NCBI GenBank assembly: GCA_002746295.2
Contig: NVWS02000056.1
Location: 1-42,876 of the forward strand
Source: Zetaproteobacteria bacterium
GTDB lineage: Bacteria; Pseudomonadota; Zetaproteobacteria; Mariprofundales; Mariprofundaceae
Direction of reading: 5' to 3'
DNA: 42,876 nucleotides
The position numbers were made by a program, and so were the translations under genes. Shown piece by piece: positions 35,534-42,876 of this stretch. How positions within the stretch are numbered: the first letter of the stretch is position 1; each line of letters opens with the position of its first letter. The notes beneath the pieces were generated by a model. That model was not told the DNA's origin, did not search any database, and saw nothing but the letters and a program-made list of their open reading frames with translations.

Positions 35534-35911
35534 TTAGTGTAGAATTCCTTTCTTTGCCAAAGTAAAAATAGGAATATTGGCTATAAATTCATGACCATCT
35601 TCCCCCAGCATATGATAACTGCCATGCATACAACCCAGTGGTGTATCCAGAATACAAAAACTACTGTATTCATGTTCGCCACTGGGAGAAATGAGGGGCT
35701 GCTCACCGACAATGCCATCACCATGAATCTCTTCAACCTTATTATCAGCATCTGTAATCACCCAATGACGGCGCAATAATTTGGCTGATTTACTACCAAT
35801 ATTTCGAATTTTTATGTGGTAGGCGAAAATAAACTGCGTTACCTCTGCATTGGATTGTTCTTCCAAATACTCAGGCGCAACGGTAATTTCAAATTGGTAA
35901 GGAAGTGTCAT
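35534..35911 (-). CDS. apaG: ApaG (DUF525) protein
   Basis: A 125-residue protein, exactly the E. coli length, with a fibronectin-III-like all-beta fold. Recognised by [23 protein letters not shown], the glycine-rich [19 protein letters not shown] and MHGSYHM. Its biochemical role is unsettled; it is associated with Ap4A metabolism and metal tolerance in enterobacteria by gene context. The start is ATG 35911, which overlaps the tyrS stop in ATGA. The longer reading from 35950 would overlap tyrS by 43 bp and is rejected. Confidence 0.93.
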   Translation of the reverse strand: MTLPYQFEITVAPEYLEEQSNAEVTQFIFAYHIKIRNIGSKSAKLLRRHWVITDADNKVEEIHGDGIVGEQPLISPSGEHEYSSFCILDTPLGCMHGSYHMLGEDGHEFIANIPIFTLAKKGILH

Positions 35912-37095
35912 ACCGTCACACTCAACTGAAGAAAACGACGTTTCCCACACTTGACCAAATATGCACCGCCCACAGGCAATGAAAAATCTTTATCACTGAC
36001 TTTTTCACCATCCACCGATACCGCCCCTTGTTTGATTAAACGCATACCTTCACCATTGGATTTCGTTAAACCTGCTTCACTCAAAGCCTTCACCAGCCAT
36101 AAACGTCCATCTTCAGCGGGCATTGATGTTTCAGGTATATCATCGGGCACTTCTTTTTTGGCAAACTGTTTTTCAAAGCCTTCACGCGCAGCTTTCCCTG
36201 CTTCTTCACCATGAAAACGAGCTACAATCAATGCTGCCAACTGTTTTTTGGCTTCCATCGGATGAAGGACTCGAATACTGTCCAAATCTATATCCGTTAA
36301 TAACTCATAATAACGCATCATCAAATCATCCGATGCCGACATCAGTTTACCAAATTGATTGCTCGGTGTATCTTCAATGGCAATATAGTTATTCAATGAT
36401 TTGGACATTTTATTGACACCATCCAAACCTTCCAACAACGGCATCGTCATAATCATTTGCGGTGTTTTTTGATGAGACCCTTGTAGCTGCCGCCCCATCA
36501 ATAGGTTAAACTTTTGATCGTTGCCACCCAGCTCAATATCAGCTTCTAATACGACTGAATCATAACCTTGCACCAATGGATACAAAAACTCATGAATGGC
36601 AATGGATTGCCCACCTTTATAACGTTTTTCAAAATCATCACGTTCCAACATGCGTGCCACTGTTGCTTTACCTGCCAAAGAAATCATATCTGCCGCACTC
36701 ATTTTGCCAAACCATTCAGAGTTAAAACGCACCTCTGTTTTAACAGGGTCTAACACCTTAAACACTTGTTGTTTGTAAGTCTCTGCATTGGCAAGCACAT
36801 CTTCTTGTGTCAGTGCTGGGCGGGTTTCATTTTTGCCCGTTGGATCGCCAATCATACCTGTGAAATCACCAATCAAAAAAACAACTTGATGCCCACACTG
36901 TTGAAATTGGTGTAATTTTTCTAATAAGACTGTGTGACCCAAATGCAAGTCAGGTGCCGTCGGGTCAAAACCAGCTTTCACCCGCAAAGGGCGATTTTCT
37001 TTTTTCGCAAGGCGTAACTTCGCCTCCAATGAACCCTTCGGTAGAATTTCTAATGTACCACGCGATAATAAGGTCAGTTGTTGTTGAATATCCAT
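35908..37095 (-). CDS. tyrS: Tyrosyl-tRNA synthetase
   Basis: A class I aminoacyl-tRNA synthetase that charges tRNA-Tyr. [19 protein letters not shown] contains the HIGH-type motif (HLGH), [11 protein letters not shown] the KMSKS loop, and the C-terminal ~65 residues form an S4 RNA-binding domain ([17 protein letters not shown]). The [13 protein letters not shown] form and ~400-residue length are those of the TyrZ-type branch found in many proteobacteria. The start is taken as ATG 37095 (MDIQQQL, 395 residues); a TTG at 37116 is less likely. Coupled to apaG by ATGA. No T-box is seen upstream. Confidence 0.96.
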   Translation of the reverse strand: MDIQQQLTLLSRGTLEILPKGSLEAKLRLAKKENRPLRVKAGFDPTAPDLHLGHTVLLEKLHQFQQCGHQVVFLIGDFTGMIGDPTGKNETRPALTQEDVLANAETYKQQVFKVLDPVKTEVRFNSEWFGKMSAADMISLAGKATVARMLERDDFEKRYKGGQSIAIHEFLYPLVQGYDSVVLEADIELGGNDQKFNLLMGRQLQGSHQKTPQMIMTMPLLEGLDGVNKMSKSLNNYIAIEDTPSNQFGKLMSASDDLMMRYYELLTDIDLDSIRVLHPMEAKKQLAALIVARFHGEEAGKAAREGFEKQFAKKEVPDDIPETSMPAEDGRLWLVKALSEAGLTKSNGEGMRLIKQGAVSVDGEKVSDKDFSLPVGGAYLVKCGKRRFLQLSVTV

Positions 37096-37144
37096 AAGGC
37101 GAACTATAAACAACATTGAATAAATTTTATACGTTGTGGAAAAT

Positions 37145-37193
37145 TAAAAAAATGATGCCACGGCATTCTCATACGTGGGAATGCCGTGTATCA
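37145..37193 (-). terminator. Rho-independent terminator of the barrel-like protein gene
   Basis: On the minus strand a stem CACGGCATTC/GAATGCCGTG (10 bp, 37158-37167 with 37178-37187) is extended by ATGAT/ATCAT pairs and followed by a run of six T residues (37150-37145). It lies between the stop at 37198 and tyrS, and would end transcription of the Fur-box gene before tyrS. Confidence 0.85.
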
Positions 37194-37197
37194 TTTC

Positions 37198-37920
37198 TTA
37201 GAATTTAACTTCCATATTTAGCTTAAAATCACCATAAGCAGGGCCTTCCTTACTACTCATTAACCACCCCGCATTCACTTCAACGGTATCATTGAATGTG
37301 TATTCAATAACAGGACCCATCAATTGTCGTTGCGTAAGTAAGACCTGTTTATTTGTACCCAGTGAGCCATACGCTTCAATACCAGCCTCTAATCCCATGT
37401 CAGTTTTATACCTTGAACGCCACGCATAACCAAGATTCACTGTTGATTGATTGATACCCCATAAAGCCCGTTTAAACACAAGGTTCAAGGTGTGCTTCCA
37501 TTGTTTAACAGGTCGTTCAAATAAAACCTTTAGTTCCAACACATCTGCTTTACGAAGGCTTGATTCATAACGTATGTATTCAGCATATACACCCATATCA
37601 ACCCAGTACTTTCCTTGCTCAGTAAGTTGAATAATATTAGCCCATTTGGATTGCGTATAACGCATGGATTGACCTGGTTTTTTCTCATAAACAACATACA
37701 CACCCGAATGCCAGCTATCACTTATACCATACGATAACTCCAATTGATGTTTTTGCTTTCCATTTTCCGCAGGGTTTTTACTACGAAATACTTCGCTTTG
37801 CGTTTCCACTTCAACTTCACCTTGCGTAACAATAGGTGAGTAGACTTTTTTGGCAGATGCCAGTGTGGGAAGCAATGATATGGATATACCCAAGCCAACC
37901 ATGATAAGTGTTTTGTTCAT
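37198..37920 (-). CDS. Outer-membrane beta-barrel-like protein, probably iron-regulated
   Basis: A 240-residue exported protein. The signal peptide (MNKTLIMVGLG... cleaved after ASA) is clear with ATG 37920, which has AAGGAG 5 bp upstream. The mature part alternates short polar/aromatic strands throughout (for example QLELSYGISDSWHSGVYVVY and WVDMGVYAEYIRY) and ends in phenylalanine, as outer-membrane barrels do. Length suits 8-12 strands. No specific transporter family is recognised. A Fur-box-like site lies about 20 bp upstream of the start, so synthesis is probably repressed by iron, and a role in metal acquisition is plausible but unproven. Confidence 0.65.
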   Translation of the reverse strand: MNKTLIMVGLGISISLLPTLASAKKVYSPIVTQGEVEVETQSEVFRSKNPAENGKQKHQLELSYGISDSWHSGVYVVYEKKPGQSMRYTQSKWANIIQLTEQGKYWVDMGVYAEYIRYESSLRKADVLELKVLFERPVKQWKHTLNLVFKRALWGINQSTVNLGYAWRSRYKTDMGLEAGIEAYGSLGTNKQVLLTQRQLMGPVIEYTFNDTVEVNAGWLMSSKEGPAYGDFKLNMEVKF

Positions 37921-37937
37921 ACTTGCTCCTTGATAGT

Positions 37938-37956
37938 GATAACTATTATCAATATC
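37938..37956 (-). promoter_or_regulatory. Putative Fur box
   Basis: On the minus strand the 19-mer GATATTGATAATAGTTATC matches the Fur consensus GATAATGATAATCATTATC at 16 of 19 positions. It sits 18-36 bp upstream of the start codon of the barrel-like protein, where bound Fur would block transcription. Confidence 0.6.
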
Positions 37957-37989
37957 ATTAAGCATGATTGATACCAATCTTAATTACCT

Positions 37990-38268
37990 TGCTGATGTTA
38001 CGCGCTTAACTGAAATAGATTGTCACCCCCCGAGTGCTTGTTTTGGGGCGCTATGGGCGTATTTATATGTATCGATATATCTCCGATAAAAGATTTCAGG
38101 GGTGACAAGTTGCTGAATTTTTAGGAAAGGGCGAGAGAAAATATAGGTTGACGAGATAATATGATCATTTTCATACGCCTATATCCTGGAAATACAGATC
38201 AACGCGTTCATCAAGCCTTTATTTCATCCAGTTCTTGTGGTGAAAGAGTTGCGTGTATAACATCAGTT
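37990..38268. repeat. MITE-like repeat element, copy E
   Basis: Terminal inverted repeats are GCTGATGTTACGCGC on the left and GCGTGTATAACATCAGT on the right. The first ~140 bp match copy C at 32528-32713, including degenerate hairpins near 38026-38050 and 38080-38104. The right half carries about 90 bp not in copy C. Short reading frames inside it show no recognisable protein. It occupies most of the gap between the barrel-like gene and gmd. Confidence 0.55.
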
Positions 38269-38403
38269 ATGAACTGATGTTACGCGCTTGACTGAAAATA
38301 GATTGTCACCCCAGAAATCTTTCATTGGGAACCCATTATTGACAGTGGTTCCCATACAAATGTTCGGGAGTGAGAGGCTAGATTCATACTTGAACCGCTA
38401 TAG
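38269..38403. repeat. Mosaic repeat, copy F, next to copy E
   Basis: Begins AACTGATGTTACGCGCTTGAC, so the junction with copy E forms a palindrome (AACATCAGTT-ATG-AACTGATGTT, 38259-38281). It ends ATACTTGAACCGCTATAGC, which is the terminal sequence of the other repeat family (copies A, B, D). The two inner hairpins are degenerate. It thus joins ends of two families and lies directly upstream of the gmd ribosome site. Confidence 0.5.
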
Positions 38404-38446
38404 CAATTTTGAAATGAACGGTAATAAAATATTTAGGAGGTTAAAG

Positions 38447-39568
38447 TTGAATCAAGTAGCACTGATTACAGGTGTAACAGGTCAAGATGGTTCATATTTG
38501 GCGGAGTTACTTTTGGAAAAAGGTTATGAGGTGCATGGTATCAAACGTCGTGCTTCATCATTCAACACTCAGCGTGTGGATCACCTTTATCAAGATCCCC
38601 ATATTGAGCACAAGAGCTTCATATTACATTATGGTGATTTAACTGACTCCTCAAACTTAACCCGTATTATTCAAGAAGTTCAGCCTGATGAAGTCTATAA
38701 TTTAGGCGCGCAATCGCATGTGGCAGTAAGCTTTGAATCACCCGAATATACGGCAGATGTCGATGCCTTGGGAACCTTACGTTTGCTTGAAGCGATTCGC
38801 TTGTTGGGTATGGAAAAGAAAGTGAAATTTTATCAGGCATCGACATCCGAGCTGTTTGGTGAAGTGCAAGAGATGCCACAAAAGGAAACCACACCCTTTT
38901 ATCCACGCTCTCCGTACGCAGTTGCCAAGATGTATGCCTATTGGATTGTGGTGAATTATCGCGAATCGTATGGTATGTATGCTTGTAATGGCATTTTGTT
39001 TAACCATGAATCTCCACGTCGTGGTGAGACTTTTGTGACACGTAAGATTACCCGTGGTTTGGCGAATATAGCGCAAGGTTTGGAATCATGCCTGCATATG
39101 GGGAATATAAATGCCCTACGTGACTGGGGACATGCGAAGGATTATGTACGTATGCAATGGATGATGCTTCAGCAAGATGAAGCGGATGATTTTGTGATTG
39201 CCACGGGTGTACAGTATTCAGTGCGTCAGTTTATTGAATGGTCAGCAGCAGAGTTGGGTATTTGCATACGTTTTGAAGGCAAAGGTCTTGAAGAAAAAGG
39301 CATGATTGAAGCCATTGAAGGTGATAAAGCACCTGCCTTGAATGTTGGCGATGTGGTTGTGCAAATTGACCCACGTTATTTCCGCCCAGCAGAAGTAGAA
39401 ACCTTGTTGGGAGATCCATCGAAAGCTAAAAAAATCTTGGGCTGGACACCTGAAATTACAGTGCAAGAAATGTGTGAAGAAATGGTTGCCGAAGATTTAA
39501 AAGTGGCACAACGTCATGCTTTATTGAAAGAGCATGGGCATGATATTCCTGTGCCAATTGAGGGCTGA
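38447..39568 (+). CDS. gmd: GDP-mannose 4,6-dehydratase
   Basis: Converts GDP-mannose to GDP-4-keto-6-deoxymannose, the first step to GDP-L-fucose and related sugars. A short-chain dehydrogenase fold with NADP motif [20 protein letters not shown], catalytic STSELFGE and [10 protein letters not shown] (Tyr/Lys), and [18 protein letters not shown]. The start is TTG 38447, with a perfect AGGAGG at 38435-38440 six bases upstream, which gives 373 residues, the length of E. coli Gmd. Upstream reading to 38288 crosses a repeat element and is not credible. First gene of the polysaccharide precursor operon, 6 bp before fcl. Confidence 0.97.
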   Translation: MNQVALITGVTGQDGSYLAELLLEKGYEVHGIKRRASSFNTQRVDHLYQDPHIEHKSFILHYGDLTDSSNLTRIIQEVQPDEVYNLGAQSHVAVSFESPEYTADVDALGTLRLLEAIRLLGMEKKVKFYQASTSELFGEVQEMPQKETTPFYPRSPYAVAKMYAYWIVVNYRESYGMYACNGILFNHESPRRGETFVTRKITRGLANIAQGLESCLHMGNINALRDWGHAKDYVRMQWMMLQQDEADDFVIATGVQYSVRQFIEWSAAELGICIRFEGKGLEEKGMIEAIEGDKAPALNVGDVVVQIDPRYFRPAEVETLLGDPSKAKKILGWTPEITVQEMCEEMVAEDLKVAQRHALLKEHGHDIPVPIEG

Positions 39569-39574
39569 TAGGCA

Positions 39575-40600
39575 ATGGATAAACATGCTAAGATTTATAT
39601 TGCAGGGCATCGTGGTTTGGTCGGTTCAGCCATTGTTAGGGCTTTAAAATCACAAGGGTTTAAAAACCTTGTTTGCCGAACTTCATCGGAGTTAGATTTA
39701 TGCAATCAGGCATCTGTAGATATGTTTTTCACAGAGGTAAAGCCTGATTATGTATTTTTAGCAGCGGCAAAAGTGGGGGGTATTTATGCAAATGATAACT
39801 ATCCTGCTAACTTTATTCGTGAAAACATTCAAATTCAAACCAACACGATTGATGCCGCTTATAGAAATGGTGTAAAACGCCTGTTGTTTCTTGGATCTTC
39901 CTGTATTTATCCGAAATTTTCACCCCAACCTATGCCTGAATCATGTTTGTTAACGGGTGATTTAGAGCCAACCAATGAATACTATGCCATTGCCAAGATT
40001 GCTGGAATTAAGATGTGTCAGGCATACCATAAACAATATGATTTTGATGCTATTTCGGCGATGCCAACGAACTTGTATGGTCGTAATGATAATTTTGATT
40101 TAGAAAACTCACATGTATTGCCAGCCTTGATTCGCAAATTTCATTTGGCCAAGCTTGCTTTGGCCGGTGATTTGACTGCTATTGAAGCTGATGAAGCAAG
40201 GTATGGTTGTATTCCCGATAATATTCGATCTCATCTCAATTTGGATCATAATCAACCCCCGCAAGTGGTGCTTTGGGGTTCTGGTAGCCCGTATCGGGAA
40301 TTTTTATATGTCGATGATATGGCAGAAGCGTGTATGTTCTTGATGCAGGCAGAGGTGGGTGCGGAAAATACATCTCGATTGTTTAATGTCGGGTCAGGAA
40401 TAGATTTGACCATCAAAGATTTGGCTGAACTGGTGCAATCTATTGTTGGTTTTAATGGTGATGTTATGTGGGATGATAGTAAGCCTGATGGAACGCCGCG
40501 AAAATTGATGGATGTGAGTCAGTTAAAAAATGAAGGCTGGCAAGCCACCACAACACTGCGTGATGGCATATCATTTGTTTATCAAAATTATGGTAAATAA
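39575..40600 (+). CDS. fcl: GDP-L-fucose synthase
   Basis: Bifunctional epimerase/reductase (WcaG) that turns the Gmd product into GDP-L-fucose. NADP motif GHRGLVGSAIVRAL, GSSCIYPKFSPQPMPE, and the active-site YYAIAKIAGIKMCQAYHKQY. At 341 residues it carries about 20 residues more than E. coli WcaG (321), mostly in an insert around LTAIEADEARYGCIPDNIRS (residues ~205-225). It lies between gmd and ugd with gaps of 6 and 3 bp, so the three are one transcript. Confidence 0.95.
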   Translation: MDKHAKIYIAGHRGLVGSAIVRALKSQGFKNLVCRTSSELDLCNQASVDMFFTEVKPDYVFLAAAKVGGIYANDNYPANFIRENIQIQTNTIDAAYRNGVKRLLFLGSSCIYPKFSPQPMPESCLLTGDLEPTNEYYAIAKIAGIKMCQAYHKQYDFDAISAMPTNLYGRNDNFDLENSHVLPALIRKFHLAKLALAGDLTAIEADEARYGCIPDNIRSHLNLDHNQPPQVVLWGSGSPYREFLYVDDMAEACMFLMQAEVGAENTSRLFNVGSGIDLTIKDLAELVQSIVGFNGDVMWDDSKPDGTPRKLMDVSQLKNEGWQATTTLRDGISFVYQNYGK

Positions 40601-40603
40601 ACG

Positions 40604-41770
40604 ATGAAAATTGCAGTGGTTGGAACGGGTTATGTTGGTTTATCCAATGCGATGCTTTTGGCGCAGCATCATGAGGTGGTTGCGCTCGATGTGGTTACTG
40701 AGAAAATAGCCTTATTAAATGCAAAGAAGTCGCCTATTGCGGATAAAGAAATAGAGGATTTTTTAAGTCATAAAAAACTTAACTTCAAAGCAACGCTGAA
40801 TGCTCAAGAAGCTTATCAGGGTGCTGATTTTGTCATTGTGGCAACGCCCACTGATTACGATACTGTGACCAACTATTTTAACACTTCAACGGTTGAACAA
40901 GTGGTTCAAGATGTGATAAGTATCAATTCTAAATCTGTGATCGTGATTAAATCAACAGTTCCTGTGGGTTTTACAGTTGATTTGAAAAAGAAACTAGGCT
41001 GTGATCGGATTATTTTCTCTCCAGAGTTTTTGAGAGAAGGCAGTGCTTTATATGATAACTTGCATCCATCCCGTATTATTATAGGTGAGCGTTCTAAGCG
41101 TGCAGAGGTATTTGCTTCGTTGTTACTGGAAGGCGCAGAAAAAAAAGATATTTCAGTGTTATTCACTGATTCCACAGAAGCAGAAGCTGTGAAGTTATTC
41201 TCCAATACATATTTGGCGATGCGTGTGGCTTATTTTAATGAGTTGGATAGTTATGCGGAAAGTCGTGGTTTGGATAGCAAACAAATCATTGAGGGGGTCG
41301 GTTTGGATCCGCGCATAGGGAATCATTATAGTAATCCATCCTTTGGTTATGGAGGTTATTGCTTACCCAAAGATGCCAAACAGTTACGCGCCAATTATGA
41401 AGATATTCCGAATAGTCTTATTGGTGCCATTGTTGATGCAAATAGCTTACGTAAAGATTTTATTGCCGATGCCATTATCAAACGAAACCCTAAGGTGGTT
41501 GGTATTTACCGTTTGATTATGAAATCAGGCTCGGATAATTTTAGGGCATCTTCGATTCAAGGTGTGATGAAACGCATCAAAGCCAAGGGCATTGAAGTGG
41601 TGATCTATGAACCTGTATTGAAAGAACGTGAATTTTTTCGTTCAAAGGTTATTGAAGATTTGGAAGTATTTAAGGCAATATCGAATGTGATTGTTGCCAA
41701 CCGTATGAGTGATGAAATTTTAGATGTGAGCGATAAGGTCTATACGCGTGATTTATTTGGAAGGGATTAA
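40604..41770 (+). CDS. ugd: UDP-glucose 6-dehydrogenase
   Basis: Oxidises UDP-glucose to UDP-glucuronate for acidic polysaccharides. At 388 residues it matches E. coli Ugd. NAD-binding [19 protein letters not shown] at the N-terminus, [30 protein letters not shown], and the catalytic cysteine in [15 protein letters not shown]. Together with gmd and fcl it points to an exopolysaccharide or capsule containing L-fucose and glucuronic acid, as in colanic acid. A 357-bp non-coding gap follows before wzz. Confidence 0.96.
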   Translation: MKIAVVGTGYVGLSNAMLLAQHHEVVALDVVTEKIALLNAKKSPIADKEIEDFLSHKKLNFKATLNAQEAYQGADFVIVATPTDYDTVTNYFNTSTVEQVVQDVISINSKSVIVIKSTVPVGFTVDLKKKLGCDRIIFSPEFLREGSALYDNLHPSRIIIGERSKRAEVFASLLLEGAEKKDISVLFTDSTEAEAVKLFSNTYLAMRVAYFNELDSYAESRGLDSKQIIEGVGLDPRIGNHYSNPSFGYGGYCLPKDAKQLRANYEDIPNSLIGAIVDANSLRKDFIADAIIKRNPKVVGIYRLIMKSGSDNFRASSIQGVMKRIKAKGIEVVIYEPVLKEREFFRSKVIEDLEVFKAISNVIVANRMSDEILDVSDKVYTRDLFGRD

Positions 41771-42127
41771 GTTATGTTTTATTGGGTTGAATGAGCTTGA
41801 TCAACCAAACCTGCTTGCTATGTTTGAACTCAGGTTGCATATAATACTAAAACCCGTAAGTTCGCAAAAAAATTATGCTTCAACCTACTCTATGAACTCC
41901 ACCACACTCCCATAATCTTGCTTGGGAACGTATCGTGTGAATCTTTAAAAGACTTAAGTTCAGGTTATCAAAAGTTGCGGTATAACGGCAGTTAAAATTG
42001 TTTGAAATCAACGATTTATAGCTTGATTTTTTACGAAATTACAGCTCATAGGGCTGGTGATTTATCTGTATAAAAGGATAAGGGTGCTCAACCTATTCAG
42101 TCGTTGAAGCAATATAAGGGAATTAAA
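41771..42127 (+). promoter_or_regulatory. Non-coding leader region upstream of wzz
   Basis: 357 bp with no credible gene on either strand. A TATAAT lies near 41841-41846 without a well-spaced -35 box, and TTGAAATCAACGATTTATAGC near 42008 is another weak candidate. I looked for an ops/JUMPstart element (GGCGGTAG type), common before polysaccharide operons, and found none. AAGGGA at 42116-42121 is the ribosome site of wzz. The length suggests a separate promoter or a regulated leader. Confidence 0.35.
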
Positions 42128-42876
42128 ATGAATGATGAGGTGAATTTGATTGATGTATGGCGTGTACTTGTTGCCCAAAAGAAAACAATCTATACGATGA
42201 CTTTGATGACTTTATTTCTGGGTGTGGGGTATGCTTTTCTTGCCCCAAAAGTTTATAAAGCGGAAGCTTATTTATTGCCGCCTTTAGCCAAACAGATTCA
42301 AGGCATTCAAAGCATTCAAGGTATTCAAGGCATTCAAGGCATTCAAGGCATGACAGTTGCATCAGTTTATGCTCAATTTATAACCAATTTAAAATCTCGA
42401 GATATGCGGCAGAAAATATTTCAATCAAGTCATGTATTGGAATATATATATCCAAAGCAAGATTCAGACATCAATAAGAATGATGTTTTTGAGAATTTTA
42501 ATAAAACATTAAAGATATCGTTTGACAAGAAAAGAAAAGAAAAATTAACGGTTTCTTTTGAAGCAAGTGATGGTGGATTTGCAGCAGATATAGTCAATGA
42601 TTTTATTATGCAGACAGCAAATAAAACGGTTGCTGATTTGTTTGGAAATGTTGTTTCTCAAATTGATAATATGAAAAAAATTATTCAGAATACTATCAAG
42701 AGTAAGCGCTCTTTGGCCAAGCAAAACAGATTGGATAGAATAGCAATATTATTAGAAAAAGATGCTGTTTCGATAAAAAATATTTCAAGTGAAATAGTTT
42801 TGGCTAAACATCGTGTAAATGTGATAGATGCTGATAAAGCCATGCACTTGAAAGAGGCTATCACTTTAGCAAAATC
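42128..42876 (+). CDS. Wzz/chain-length-determinant family protein, 3' end beyond the window
   Basis: 249 codons are open to the window edge. The N-terminus MNDEVNLIDVWRVLVAQKKT followed by a membrane helix (about 23-45) is typical of polysaccharide co-polymerases, which set chain length of O-antigen or exopolysaccharide from the inner membrane. The periplasmic part is helical, with coiled-coil character after residue ~175, as in the family. Residues 57-74 are six tandem tripeptides, IQG (one is IQS), right after the first membrane helix. Start ATG 42128 with AAGGGA seven bases upstream. Whether a C-terminal kinase domain (BY-kinase type) follows cannot be seen. Confidence 0.8.
   Translation, partial: MNDEVNLIDVWRVLVAQKKTIYTMTLMTLFLGVGYAFLAPKVYKAEAYLLPPLAKQIQGIQSIQGIQGIQGIQGMTVASVYAQFITNLKSRDMRQKIFQSSHVLEYIYPKQDSDINKNDVFENFNKTLKISFDKKRKEKLTVSFEASDGGFAADIVNDFIMQTANKTVADLFGNVVSQIDNMKKIIQNTIKSKRSLAKQNRLDRIAILLEKDAVSIKNISSEIVLAKHRVNVIDADKAMHLKEAITLAK
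42296..42349 (+). repeat. Six tandem 9-bp repeats (ATTCAAGGC) within wzz
   Basis: Six consecutive 9-mers, ATTCAAGGC with single-base variants in the second (AAGC) and third (GGT) copies. The last three are identical. Each encodes Ile-Gln-Gly or Ile-Gln-Ser. The unit is a multiple of three, so slippage would change protein length in steps of three residues without breaking the frame. Confidence 0.9.

Noticed and set aside
38288-38446. 53-residue N-terminal extension of gmd
   Set aside because: Runs through a repeat element. TTG 38447 with a perfect AGGAGG gives the exact family length.
41771-42127. ops/JUMPstart antitermination element before wzz
   Set aside because: No GGCGGTAG-type core found; GTTGCGGTATAAC only superficially resembles it.
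42123-42362. 79-codon minus-strand frame with repeated Leu-Glu-Cys
   Set aside because: Merely the complement of the 9-bp tandem repeat in wzz.

Overview
The window is 42.9 kb of moderately AT-rich DNA from a Gram-negative, ubiquinone-using proteobacterium. It carries lipoproteins, outer-membrane-type secreted proteins, a type IV pilus motor ATPase, UbiH-type hydroxylases, Wzz and GDP-fucose genes. Gene content and style would suit a zetaproteobacterium or a related lineage, but that is inference; there is no rRNA in the window to settle it. Nearly all of it is coding. I saw no tRNA, rRNA or CRISPR array.

Layout: (1) 1-102 is the end of an ISL3-like insertion sequence running off the left edge. 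(2) 247-5269 holds ppk1 (with a PHO-box-like site), a CBS-GGDEF protein and a hybrid histidine kinase. (3) 5218-8928 (minus) holds two overlapping UbiH/UbiF-type FAD hydroxylases followed by recJ. The recJ gene is broken twice, and one break contains sequence matching the IS end at 78-102. (4) 9063-12731 holds a small secreted protein, an orphan peptide-binding lipoprotein and an MltD-like lytic transglycosylase. (5) 12852-19897 (plus) is a Pil-Chp-like cluster: PilB/GspE ATPase fused to a receiver domain, CheW/PilI, an MCP without HAMP, and a ChpA-like CheA with a receiver. (6) 20242-31981 (minus) is a second chemosensory operon, convergent with the first: MCP, a 1132-residue CASTOR/POLLUX-like ion channel with RCK domains and a CheZ-like tail, CheY, CheA with two CheW domains and a receiver, CheW, CheB and CheR. 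(7) 32105-37920 (minus) holds a small unknown gene, a spermidine-synthase-like methyltransferase, ilvD, apaG, tyrS and a Fur-box-preceded barrel-like protein. (8) 38447-42876 (plus) is the start of an exopolysaccharide or O-antigen locus: gmd, fcl, ugd and a truncated wzz.

The most unusual feature is the ion channel in the second che operon. It has S4-like arginine helices, a calcium-loop motif before the pore, RCK-like domains, and a C-terminal D-x-x-x-Q helix resembling the CheZ phosphatase motif. Its stop codon overlaps the start of cheY. No separate CheZ, CheC or CheX gene is visible, so this protein could couple ion flux or membrane state to CheY-P removal.

The intergenic spaces carry a dispersed family of inverted-dimer hairpins. 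Stems are 8 bp, loops 9 nt, and paired hairpins start 35 nt apart. Stem sequences differ between copies while staying complementary. A second MITE-like family shares a CTGATGTTA terminal repeat.
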